Assembly: GCF_026210795.1 (NCBI RefSeq)
Contig: NC_089458.1
Coordinates: 1,876,001-1,940,000 of the forward strand
Length of the DNA stretch: 64,000 nt
Direction: 5' to 3'
Origin: Rhizophagus irregularis
Lineage: Eukaryota > Glomeromycota > Glomeromycetes > Glomerales > Glomeraceae
Positions 36,481 to 46,654 of the stretch are shown here, in pieces. A program made the translations under genes and the position numbers. The notes beneath the pieces are model-generated. The model saw only the letters and a program-made list of their open reading frames with translations. It ran no database searches and had not been told where the DNA came from. How positions within the stretch are numbered: position 1 is the first letter of the stretch; every line of letters begins with the position of its first letter.

Positions 36481-37301
36481 ATCCCAAAGTATTGAGTTAA
36501 TTTAATAAACTTTAGTATGTAGATTGTTATACTAGTGTAATTTAATGTATATAGATTGTTTAATATAGTGCAATTTAATAAAATAATTTGTTATTTAATA
36601 ATATTTAGCATTGTTATATTAACATATATAAATAATAGTAAAATATTGATATGTACATCGTAATATATAGGCAATGAACATTTTGAATTGGCGATAAATA
36701 TCAAATATTATACATCAGTAAGACATTGCAAGTGTCTGGCGTATCAGCATTTTTACGATTACACTGTTTCATTGATGTATATTTGATGAATATTTTTCCT
36801 GCGACTTGATATGATACCGCAATTCACTTTTATATATATAATCAATATAAAAAAGTGAATCCCAATATCGCAACTCACTTTTATTATATAAAATCAATAT
36901 AAAAAAGTGAATCCTAATATCGCAACTCACTTTTATTATATAAATCAATGTAAAAAGTGAATTATAATACCATCACTTATATTATATAAAATTATATTTT
37001 CAGGTCAACAGGTCATTCAGGTTATAATTTAGTGCTCCTAACAGATCAGATCAGATCAGATTTTACTTAAATTCAATCTGATCTGAAATTAATTAAATCT
37101 GATCTGATCTGATCTGAATCAGATCGGTTTTAAATTTAATATGAATCTGATCAGATCTGATCTGGTCTGAATCTGATCTGATCTGATTTGAATCTGACCA
37201 AATCTGATCTGATCTGAATCTGATCTGAATCTGAAATAAATATAAGACTCCTCAGATAACTTTTTGCAAATCGACTCTAAATTTCAAAAAACAAGTAGAT
37301 T

Positions 37302-37412
37302 ATCTTGGTATCTAGTGATCTCGATTCATGCGAACTTTTTATTTTGTAGCTCTCGTCGAGCTTCTACAAAATAAAAAAAATCCGCATGAATTGGATCACT
37401 GGATACCAAGAT
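37302..37412. repeat. 111-bp near-perfect palindrome
   Basis: ATCTTGGTATCTAGTGATCT and its partner GGATCACTGGATACCAAGAT form long arms, with an inner GTAGCTC/GAGCTTCTAC loop stem. It belongs to the GATCACT-core fold-back family and sits inside the hAT element just after the GATCTGATC array. Confidence 0.7.
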
Positions 37413-37789
37413 AATCGCAAAAAACCGAAAAATAAAAAAAGAGCAACTGTATCTTTGCAAAAAGTTAGTTAGTTATGAATTATATAAGAGATGTCCAGGG
37501 TCCTATGAATATATTATAAAATTAAAAAAATACATTTATTAAATATCTTACTATTTAGTAATTTTAAAAAGTTGAAATACAGTCCATTTAAATCTTAATA
37601 AAATGTAGCCTGGAAATGGGTAATGGGTTGTATTTTTAAATGTAATAAATAGTATTATTTAATAACTATTATTTTACAATTAATTAAACTAAAATTACTT
37701 AATTTATTTAACTTTAATTTTGAAGTTAAAGTTTATTTTATTTAAAATTTTAAAATTTTAAAAAAGTAATAATATATATGTTATTCACT

Positions 37790-40130
37790 TAAGAAAGTAA
37801 ATACCGCACTGTAAACATACAAATTCTCATTGTTTTACATGCTAAACAATTTCGTTTATCTGTAATTAAATTTTTTCCTACTGAAAAACTTTGTTCAAAA
37901 AGAACACTAGTAGCAGGTATTGGTAAGTAATCTCGAGCCATTTGGTGCAGCATTGATGAAATTATGATTCATTAACTTTCCACCATTCCAATTGATTCGT
38001 TTCTTCATTCATTAAAGATAAGGAAAGGTATGTTTGAATTTCATCAATATATTCTATATTATTTAAGCAAATACATGCGACATAACTGATTTTCCTTTAA
38101 TTTCAGAAGTATTATTAAGAACTTGTGGCTTAGTGTGGCGATAAAATTTGTTGTAAATATTAACAAATCTAAAAAAAATAATAATAAAAATAATATATTA
38201 TATTAAAAAAAATATTAAATTTATATTTACTTTTGATAAATAGTATTAACTAATAATGTTTCTTCCCAATTACGTATCTTTTGTAATATTTTAATTTCAA
38301 TCTTGGATCCAAAATTGTTGAAATTAAATATGTATCATCGGTTTTATTATAATACCTGCATTTACTTTACACTTTTTTTCGTTTTTTTTACTATTTGATT
38401 CCATTTTTCATTATCACTATTTTCTCCCATTATTTTTTTCATTATTTTCTTCATTTTCTTCATCATCATCTTCATCATCATCATCTTCTTTATCATTACC
38501 GATAACATCTTCAAATACGATCAATAAAAGATATTATAAGGAAGCGTACAGTTAATGAAAGAGTTGGATAATGACTTCCTGACATAATTATAGTAATCAC
38601 CTCTTAAAAATTTCTAAGAAAATTTTTGGATTTGTTCAAATATAGCTCATTTTTCTTCTGGAAAATGTATATTTTTTAAGATCTTTATCATGAAATACAA
38701 TATATTCAAACACACAAATTTAAATTTATAATAATTAATATTTAAAATTATTTAAAATATTAAAATACACAAAACTTACAACTTTTAATTGTAAAGCTCT
38801 CTTTATCATGTCAAAGTTGAGTTCCATCTTGTAGGAACATCCAAGATGTGGGCTTAAATCATTAATATCATTATTTTTAAAATATTACTTAATTTTTCTC
38901 TTCTTGCAGTTAAGCACGAATTTTAATAATTAGTTCTCTAAGCTAAATAACATGAATGAAATTTTATTTTAATTATTAAAAAAATTCAATAAAACAAATT
39001 AATAAAATAATTAATAAATTTACCAAAGAAATTTCACCATCCAAACAACTTAATGCTTCTTTTACACTTAAATTGATTGAAAGGAGCAAAACACCTAATA
39101 TGCTGTTCTTTTTTATTAAAATTAACAACATTTTCTGCTGCCCAAATTGATAAAGAAGTCATAAATGTTGAATTATTAGAAGCATTATCTGTTGTTATTC
39201 CCATAATCTAAATAAAATAAAATAAATAAATATTAATATAATTAATTAATCTATTTAATAAAAAAAATAAATAAAATAAACATTAATTTACCTTACTTTC
39301 AAGCCGACATATTACTTATACCTAATAAAAATGCATCCTTTATATTACTCTCCCGTATGTGAATCTTGTGTTTGAATAAAATCAATTATAATATTTTGTA
39401 AGTTCCATTCTTTATTGATAAAATGTGCAGTTATTAAAATGATTTGGTTGAAGTGGCTGTCCAACAATCCACAGTAAAAGAAACTTTACCAGAAAGATCC
39501 TTAAGAAGTGCTTTCATTTTTACTTTATCTTCCTCATGATAAGTCATAATTTTATTTTTATCGTATCAGCACTAGGAATTTTTGCCGATGGACGAAGCGG
39601 AATGTACAAAATTAATAAAATAATTTTCTTCAACAATCGCACGAATGTCAATAATAACAATCCATCTAATAAGAATTTTCATCATTGAGCATTCTTTACT
39701 ATATTTAATTAATTAGTTACAATATAAATTTGTTATTAAAATTATTAAAATAATTTTTTTATAAAATAAAAAAATGGTGTATTTACCTTTGATTCATTTA
39801 ACATATCTAAAATACTTTTATTGACTTTTTGATTACCTTCAGTTAGTAATTTTGTAGGCTAAACTTCTTTAAATGCTTTGAAATTCCAGAAGTAGTGCAT
39901 CAGCAGAACATATATATGTTTTATAGCAGTAATTACAATTAGCTTTTTTATTATTTTTATAATCTGGATCTTTTGTAAAATGATTCCAAACATAACTTCC
40001 TGAACTTGCTGTAATTTCTGACAATTGCAATTCCATGACATCACTTAACCTTCTTGGAGTTGTAAACTTTTGATTGATCTACTTCATTATCGGAAGTAAT
40101 GCTAACCTTCACCATTATCTCAATCCATAA
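37790..40130 (-). pseudogene. Decayed hAT transposase with N-terminal BED zinc finger
   Basis: Minus strand. N-terminal part (40060-39860): ITASSGSYVWNHFTKDPDYK then ANCNYCYKTYIC and, after a one-base shift, SGISKHLKKF. This gives W..F, CxxC and the distal His of a BED finger. 39580-39420: DKVKMKALLKDLSGKVSFTV then DCWTATST, with the first catalytic Asp of the hAT DDE core. 39220-39060: GITTDNASNNSTFMTSLSIW then HIRCFAPF, with the second Asp. 38040-37840: LSLMNEETNQLEWWKVN, MARDYLPIPATSVLFEQSFS and VGKNLITDKRNCLACKTMRI, the C-terminal dimerisation domain. Frameshifts, stops and A/T-rich gaps interrupt it. Domain order and length (about 750 codons' worth) fit a once complete hAT transposase. 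Confidence 0.82.
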
Positions 40131-40199
40131 TATCTTTAAATGAACAATTAAAAGTATATTTGTACCAATTAAAAAAAGAATAAAGCGGACAAAATGAAA

Positions 40200-42124
40200 A
40201 AAAAAATAAATTTTTTTTTTTAATTTTAGAAAAGACATGGAATGGAGATCAATCCGAAAAAAAAAATTTTTTTTTTTTTTAAAAGATAAAGGGAAATGAA
40301 AATATATATAAAGTATATTTTTAAAGATGAGAAAAAAAAAATAAAACGTAATGGTTTAAAAAATTTTTTAAAAATTTTTAAAGGAAAAACGAAAAAAATA
40401 AAATATTTTTTTTTAACGATAATTTGGAGGAGAGAAAGAAAACTGAAATAAAAAAACGAAATTAAAATAAAAGAAAAAAATAAAAACTTTTTTAAGAAAA
40501 GGAAACCCGAAAAAAAAATATTTTTTTTAAGAAAATTTTTTAACGAATGGAGAGGAACTTAAAAAAAGATTGAGGACAAAATAAAAAAATAAAAATTTTT
40601 TTTTTAAGAACGAGAAAAGCAGGATGCTCAGAACAGCACCAAAAAGATGCAAAGCAACAGAAAGATTGCTCAACATAAAAATAGATGAATAAACAAATGA
40701 AAAGAAAATACTTTTCTAGCAGAATAACTAGAAAGCACATAAAAAAACCCTTTGAAAAAACTCTTAAATCAATGAACATACAATTTCAAAATGGAAAACT
40801 ACTGGCAAAAGAAAAAATAAAAAAAAAAAGCCAAGAAATAATTGCAAGAAATAAAAAATAAAGAGAGAGAGAGAGCAGAGAGAGCAAACTAGCAAAATGG
40901 AAGAAAGGCAAACTAGGAAGATGGGATAGGCACAAAGCAAATGGACACAGAAAAATTTTTGCATGCAAAATTCATGAGAAACAAGAAAACCAACAAAGTT
41001 AAAAAAGGATGGAGAAATACTGCAGAAAGAAATAAACAAGGAGAAGAGACACTTTGACACCAAGGCCAAGAGAATAAAATAAAAGGGACAAAAGAAAAAA
41101 TAATGCAGCGGAACTATTCATAAACTATATGAAAACTATTTAAACAAAATATTTTTTAAAGAAAGAATCTGCAAAAGAAGAAATAAAAGAAGATATCAGA
41201 GGATTTTGAACAGCTGATGATAGGAGAAAAAATAAAATGGGGTAAAAAGGGCAGCCAAGAAAAAAGAAGTAAAAATTTTTGCCCACGGAGAATTGCAGAA
41301 AGGCAACCAAACAAAAGAAAGTGTTAAACTTTTAAATACATATGAGAAAGCACTGGAAGGCAATGAAGAATGTGTGTATATTTTTATTATACCCGTTTGG
41401 CATAGTGCTGAAAGCGCTAATATATATTTTTTAAAAATTAACAGAATTTACTCACTGAATAAACACAAAGGTATGTTCTTTGTGTCTGTGTCAGTCAAAA
41501 GTCCGATGGAAGAAGTGTTCTTGAATTCTTCAAATGAAAGCTTCACAAAGCGAAATCAGATTCAAACCGCTTGATTCCACCGGATCCATCCACAGATCGG
41601 ATGCAGAAGTTTCACTGAATCCATCTGGATGATTATCTCCATCCTGTCCAAAGGGTCCCATCTATGCTTGAATGTGCTCTGGATCTGAATTGAATGTACA
41701 TCACAACAGCACATCTGATCCCAGTTCTATCTATCAGACTTGATCAAATCCATCAGATCGAATTTTTCAGAATGCTCAAATAAGTCTGTTTGAAAGGTGA
41801 CATTCAATTTGAGTCATTCATTCAAAGCAACTAGAAACGCTAAAGTGGATTCTGGAAACAAAGGCAATGATATATAAACATAAATGAGCTATCTAAGCCA
41901 AAGAAATAAAATGAAGTCCCATTATCATAAAAAGGCAGCCTTTTTCTTTAGTTTACAAAGAAGTCTTCATGAAAATTTTTCATGGCAAACCATGACATTA
42001 ACATAATGAGAGCTGAATTAACATCCATATTACACACTGAGTGAGAAATAACATAGTCAATCCGAACAAAGTTCTGTCCAAAACTCAGCCCTAAACTCAG
42101 CTGAAACTCCTGCTCTAAACCGTA
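40200..42124. other. Purine-rich A+G tract (40200-41290) and mixed DNA, no gene
   Basis: 40200-41290 is almost all A and G on the plus strand, with AAAAAACGAAA and GGAGAGAAAG phrases, so minus-strand frames are F/L/S low-complexity. 41400-41425 holds TAGTGCTGAAAGCGCTA, a short palindromic sequence resembling a hAT end. 41560-41770 is rich in CCGGATCCATC/CATCAGATCGA-type motifs, like a subterminal cluster. No coding relic recognised. Confidence 0.45.
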
Positions 42125-42364
42125 ATGTACCCAGAAGAAGCCCATTCAAAACCGTCTGGGGGGGGGGGGGGGGGGGGGGGGGAACCAAATCCTAAATTCT
42201 ACGAGAAAACGCCCCAAAACATTCCGGGCAAAGTCGGCTGGTACCAGCATCACCAGCGCCATCGCAGTTCGTGTTACAGCAGTTCGACCAGCCGAGCTAA
42301 CGGGAGAGAATCTATTCACCAGTTACAAAACCAACAAATAAGCTTGTTGGAAGAACAGAGGTAA
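42125..42364 (+). other. G25 homopolymer followed by a G+C-rich open stretch
   Basis: A run of 25 consecutive G (42158-42182) is followed by about 170 bases of unusually balanced composition, open in one frame as PNPKFYEKTPQNIPGKVGWY and on to LQNQQISLLEEQR, where CAGAGGTAATAT could be a donor. A second frame is open for much of the same span (KTFRAKSAGTSITSAIAVRV), so the true frame is unclear. The run would encode polyglycine in one frame. It could be an exon relic, an inserted processed fragment or a collapsed low-complexity locus; I cannot decide. Confidence 0.3.
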
Positions 42365-43796
42365 TATAAACCTCTGAATGATTCTAGTTCTAGTCACTGT
42401 TTCAATCAATCTACATTCAGCTCCTGAATAAATCACGATTTAATTTATTAGTTTTGACCATTTTTGCTGAGGATATCCCAAAATCCATTTTTGGTCAGTA
42501 CCAGTTTTGATTTAAAATATAGCCCATGCTATAAATCTATAAATCAATTTAAATCATGTTTAATTTGGGTACATGGTTCCATTCTACTTGATTTACCAAT
42601 TAGAATAATCAATTTCCAACCCATTCCATTTGATTGCATTTTTCACTGATTTCATCTGGTCCTGAATTTGATCTTGGGTCCTGGAACAGTTGAATTTTCC
42701 AATTCCGTTGAGTATCCACAAAGATAAATTCTAAACATTTTTCTGTGTCACATTTATCATAGAGATTTTGTTTTAAACCATGTATTGGTGGTCCTGTATC
42801 CCACACTGATTATTAAACGCTTTAAATAATAAATATTTTAAATTGCTATAACTATAAATCAGTTCAGTGTGTTCATGCCAGTTTCAATATAATAAATTGA
42901 TTATCTTATTTGTTTGTCTGTTTACTGTCTGTCAAATGATGCAAATCATATTTTCTAATACCATATAACTGTGTCATTTTGTAGCACTGGCTGTTCTTCA
43001 GTCTGGCTTAAAATAGTCCTCATTGTATATATTTACCCTGCAAACCCATGTTATGCTTAAATAAAGCATGATGTTTTTACAAAATAGCCCATCAGTCAGC
43101 ATTCCTTCCTTTCCTGCCTCCTTACCCTGACTTCAAATTCTGAATGTACTTAATACAACCCCACACATAAAAAAATAAATCACATTCTAATTGTCTGTGC
43201 CACAACGAACGTCCTTCATCCTCAATTAATCCAGAAATCTATCACATTTTCTGCCTTGGTAACCCCATGCACCAAAAACACAATTAGCAAAATTATTAAA
43301 TGCACAGGTTCCTCCCAGTCCTCCCTACCCCACCCAGTAATAAGTCATTGCACCAAGCAAAATGAAAAAGAAATGAATAAACAAAAAAAAATAAATAAAA
43401 ACCCTCTCATCTTTGTCACACTTTAAAAACCATCAAAAAAGTTTCAAAAGAATTCAATGAAACAAAAAAATAATAAAGACACAAAAAATAATTTAAAACT
43501 CCTCTCAATTTCCCTTAAATTTGCAGCTTTTCAACCAAAAATACTACAAAATGAAAAAAAATAAAATTAAAAAATAACAAAATCCTTCCCGGTCCTTCTC
43601 TTACCTCAATTTCAAAAGTCCGGCCATACTTTTCGTCCGGCAACTTACAAAATCAAAAAAAAAAAAAAATTTCTATTAAAAACAACTTGCCGTCCGGTTC
43701 TCCTTATCTGGCTACGACTCCATTTTAAAAAGTTCAGTCATAATTTTTGTCCGGAAACTTCAATAAAAAGAAAGAGATCATCAGACGATTGTACTA
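42365..43796. other. Less A/T-rich DNA with C-rich plus strand, no gene recognised
   Basis: Composition changes here: 42900-43750 is richer in C (CCTCCCAGTCCTCCCTACCC and similar) and lacks the long T tracts seen elsewhere. Three phrases GTCCGG..A(C/A)TT near 43620, 43690 and 43750 repeat at about 60-70 bp. No coding or RNA gene found. Confidence 0.4.
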
Positions 43797-44099
43797 CATC
43801 ATAAGTCACGGGAAAATGTTTATTACATGACATTTTTTTGTGTATCATGCAGATATAATATTCATTATTTTAAATGAATATGTAATATTTAATATTAATG
43901 AAAGATCATCAATTTTAGATTTTTATCATGATGTGCAGCATTAAATAATGATAATTCAATATTTATCAAATTTATAATTTTTTTTATATTAGCGCACTAG
44001 TCATGATCTACGATTAGACATTGGTCAAATAGTGCACTAATTAAAACGTCACGCGTTACGCGTATTAAAGTTTAAAAAAGGATCATGATCATCTTTTTT

Positions 44100-44225
44100 T
44101 AAACTTTTCATTCTCTTTCATCCTTCCCCTATCGTCCTTCCTTTCCCCCTTCCATTCCTTATCTTCCTTTCCTTTCCTTTTGTCCCTCCCTCCCTTTCGT
44201 CCTTCCCTCCTTTTCTCACGCCTCT
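44100..44225. repeat. C/T-rich tract (TCCTTCC, CCCTTTCGTCC)
   Basis: Nearly pure pyrimidine on the plus strand, positioned between a small hairpin and the array, as in the 12706-16692 element (13205-13375). The equal placement in two elements with different sequences suggests a functional part. Confidence 0.65.
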
Positions 44226-44229
44226 TTTT

Positions 44230-45920
44230 CTTGGAAGTAATGTAAGTTTCATTTCGAAACTTACATATTTTTTTTTAATTTATTTTTTTAATTTTCTTTT
44301 TTTTTTAATTTAAGAAACAACTTAACATTTCTTTTATTGTTATTTAAAAGTACACTATAGAGGACGCCGGCTTGAATACTACGAAACCAGACTTTAGGTA
44401 GTGAGAAATGGGAAAGGAGGGAGATTTTTGTTATTTTATTTTAAGAAACGAACTAACGTTTCTTTCATTATTTTTTTTTTGTAGAACGAGGACGCCGGCT
44501 TGAATACGAAACTGGACTTTGAGGTAAAAAACTGGGAAGGGGGGATTGGAGGATGGGGACTTGAACCAAGATCGTAAGAATCTTGGTTTTATTTATTTTT
44601 TTTTATTATTTTGAAACGGTTACTAATAACCGTTCTTTTCTTTTTAGATTTCGGGTGGACTTCTGATTTTCGGAAAAGGAGAAACCAAGATTCATAAGTA
44701 CGTACGAATCTTGGTTTTTTATTTTTATTTTTTATTATTACGAACGGTTACTAATAACCGTTCTTTTTTTTTGTTTAGGTTCGGGTGGGCTTCTGAGTTC
44801 CGAAGAACGGAAGACCAAAGATTCGTAACGGTAAGTATAAATCTTTTTTTTTATTTTTTATTTTATGGAACGGTTTACTAACCGTTCCTTTCTTTTTTTT
44901 ATAGGTTTGGTGAGCTTCTGATGAATGGAAACTAAGATTCGTAAGAATCTTGGTATTTTTTTATTTTATGGAACGGTTTACTAACCGTTCCTTTCTTTCT
45001 TTTATAGGTTTGGTGGGCTTCTGACGAACGGGGAACCAAGATTCGTAAGAATCTTGGTTTTTATTTATTTTTATTATTATTATGGAACGGTTTACTAACC
45101 ATTCCTTTTTTATTTTTATAGGTTCAGTGTCTCGGAAGAATGGAAAAACCTAAAGATTCGTTGGTATTAGTACGAATCTTTTGGGGTTTTTTTTTATTTT
45201 TTTTAATATTACGAACGGTTACTAACCGTTCTTTTCTTTTATTTTTTTTTTATAGGATCGGGTGGTCTTCCAAGGAACGGAAAATAATAAACTGAGGTTA
45301 GTAAGTATTTTACTACAAACTTTAGGATTTTTTTAATATTACGAACAGTTTATTAACCGTTCTTTCTTTCTTTTTTTTAGAGGATCAGGTGGATTTCCGA
45401 AGATCAGAAAAAGGAGAACTAAGGTTCGTAAGTATTATATTACGAACCTTAGATTTATTTTTTTTTAATACTATGAACGGTTCTAACCGTTCTTTTTGTT
45501 TTATTTTTTAGGTTTCGGGTGGGCCTCCAATCTTCGGATAAAGTGGAACCAAGATTCGTGAGTACGAATCTTGGTTTGTTTATTATTTTTTTTTAAATAT
45601 TATGGAACGGTTACTAACCGTTCTTTTTCTTTTTTTTAGGTCTCAGGTAAATTTCCGAAGAATGAAACAAGAAGATCAAGATTTGTAAGTATATACAAAT
45701 CTTAACCGAACGGATTAGTAAGTTTCGAAGTTTTACTTCGAAACTTTTTTTAAAATTTTTTTTTAAATTAATTTTTTTATTAATACTTTTTTTATCTTTT
45801 TATTGTTAGGTTGTACTTCTTGGACAAGTTTCGAAGAATAACTGAACTTCAAACCTTTTTTTGTAGGTCCTGGAGTATTTAGTTAATTAATATAAAGATT
45901 GTAAGTTTCGTTGCGAAGCC
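44230..45920. repeat. Array D: mini-intron/micro-exon-like units, 100-132 bp period
   Basis: About eleven units. Typical order: GGAACGGTTTACTAACCGTTCC (perfect stem, loop TACT, containing TACTAAC), T-rich tract ending in ATAG or TTTAG, then about 45-60 bases such as GTTCGGGTGGGCTTCTGA..., then AAGATTCGTAAG-type donors, often inside a second hairpin (ACCAAGATTCGTAAGAATCTTGGT). Starts of the AACGGTT stem are at about 44612, 44743, 44869, 44971, 45085, 45213, 45343, 45475 and 45606. TACTAAC is the strict branch-point consensus of budding yeast and a good match to fungal CTRAY. Confidence 0.8.
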
Positions 45921-46239
45921 TACTGTCTTTTTTTCATTTTCTTCATTTAACAGTTGTTACTTTTAATAATAGAAAAATTTAGCTAATATTATTGTTATAG
46001 TGTATTTAATAAAATAAATTCAATAATATTATAAATTTAATATGATGTTTATTATCTTTAAATAATGTACATCGTTAATAAACATTAAAATTAGGTGATG
46101 CACATCAAATATTGTGATATCGGTAGTACATTGCAGGGTCCGATGTTCAGCGTTTCTTTATAATGTACATCTGTGACCGATATACATTTGATGAACATTT
46201 TTCCCGTGACTTCCTGATGTACGCAATTCATCTGATAAT

Positions 46240-46490
46240 CTGTGTCGGACTGGCGGACTATAATTGGCAAATCTGCAAATCCGCAAATGTTCTGCAATTT
46301 CGTAAAGTATCGCAATTGTACCACAATTGAATTGCGGTACTTCAGATTATTTGCAGAATTGCAGAATATTTGCGGAATTGCGAACAATTGCGAATTGCGG
46401 ATTTGCGGATATTTAGACTTCAAAATCTGCAATGTTCCTCAATACCACAAATCGCAATTATTCCGCAATTATCTATTTGCGGCGTCATCC
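46240..46490. repeat. Cluster of GCAATTGCGG/TTTGCGGA motifs, hAT-like end
   Basis: About 250 bases of ATTGCGGATTTGCGGA, GCAATTGTACCACAATTG and complements. It runs to GCGGCGTCATCC at 46492, whose complement GGATGACGCCGC could be a terminus. A related theme (CTGCAATTTTGCAG) recurs at 52325-52560. Open frames on both strands here are repeat artefacts. Confidence 0.5.
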
Positions 46491-46492
46491 TT

Positions 46493-46654
46493 AGTTACAG
46501 GCTCGAGCTTTTTTGATTGCCTGACCCTTAATAACTGGCTTGAGTTTTCCTTGCCGCTGGCCGCAGCTACCCACCAAGCCAATTTAATCATGGCTTGGCT
46601 TAGCTCAGCTTGAAAAGCTTGAGCCAGCTCATGAGCCAGCTTGGCTCGTGTAGA
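46493..46654. repeat. Cluster of AGCTTGGCTC/GAGCCAGCTTG motifs ending in a hAT-like terminus
   Basis: Motifs AAGCTTGAGCCAGCTCATGA, GGCTTGGCTTAGCTCAGCTT and others fill the stretch. It ends GTGTAGAGCACTA at 46654; on the other strand this reads TAGTGCTCTACACGAGCC, sharing TAGTGCTC with the 37030 hAT end. The LINE remnant begins immediately after. The other end of this element was not located. Confidence 0.5.

Larger units (their letters stand above)
19989..36813. mobile_element. TIR element (CATCAGGAAGT ends) enlarged by nested insertions
   Basis: The left end CATCAGGAAGTTACGGGAAA and right end, other strand, CATATCAAGTCGCAGGAAAA are inverted copies. The subterminal regions (TGTACAT-rich) match the 43797-46219 element on both sides: after the array, 36480-36800 parallels 45920-46200. 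The interior has grown to 16.8 kb and includes the SINE-like unit, a hAT element, the Plavaka-type relic and an array. Joining the flanks restores a continuous MITE repeat unit with little or no gap, which supports the boundaries. Confidence 0.6.
19547..37029. mobile_element. Second copy of the 968-bp hAT MITE, inverted and split by a 16.8-kb insertion
   Basis: The start TAGAGTTCTGAATGTGTCAG and the following AGGTCAGGTTAATTGATAAA match the right end of the 11350-12317 element in inverse orientation. The 52-bp palindromic units follow (19740-19985). The sequence breaks at 19988 and resumes with the same units at 36814, then CAGGTCAACAGGTCATTCAG at 37001-37020. It is cut again at 37030 by another hAT end. 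The far terminus is not in this window. Confidence 0.75.
37030..40200. mobile_element. hAT element with GATCTGATC-repeat end; other end not found
   Basis: The left end TAGTGCTCCTAACAGATCAG interrupts the hAT MITE copy exactly at CAGGTTATAATT. From 37040 to 37235 the DNA is almost only GATCTGATCTGAATCTGATC variants, a very dense subterminal array. The octamer TTATAATT before the end is the predicted target duplication; its partner was not found, so the right terminus is outside the window, deleted or diverged. The BED-finger transposase relic (37790-40130) lies inside on the minus strand. Confidence 0.6.
43797..46219. mobile_element. 2.4-kb TIR element flanked by TA, carrying array D
   Basis: The left end CATCATAAGTCACGGGAAAA and right end, other strand, CATCAGGAAGTCACGGGAAA are inverted copies. 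TA lies outside both (43795-43796 and 46220-46221). Subterminal TGTACAT/ATTACATG motifs occur on both sides. Interior from left: A/T DNA, the hairpin GGATCATGATC (44077), a C/T-rich tract (44100-44225), array D, then A/T DNA. There is no coding sequence. The ends match the 16.8-kb element at 19989. The TA duplication suggests a mariner-like or related integration, but no transposase is available to confirm. Confidence 0.75.

Noticed and set aside
40540-41069. Minus-strand frames of 79 and 101 codons rich in Phe/Leu/Ser/Cys
   Set aside because: Low-complexity translation of an A+G-rich tract; no domain, signal or splice support.
43797-46219. Helitron interpretation of the CATCAG-ended elements
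   Set aside because: They have clear terminal inverted repeats and TA at both sides in the best copy, and no CTRR end or Rep/helicase relic.
46091-46613. Overlapping 113- and 123-codon frames on opposite strands
   Set aside because: They arise from the palindromic GCAATTGCGG and AGCTTGGCTC motif clusters, which keep both strands open.
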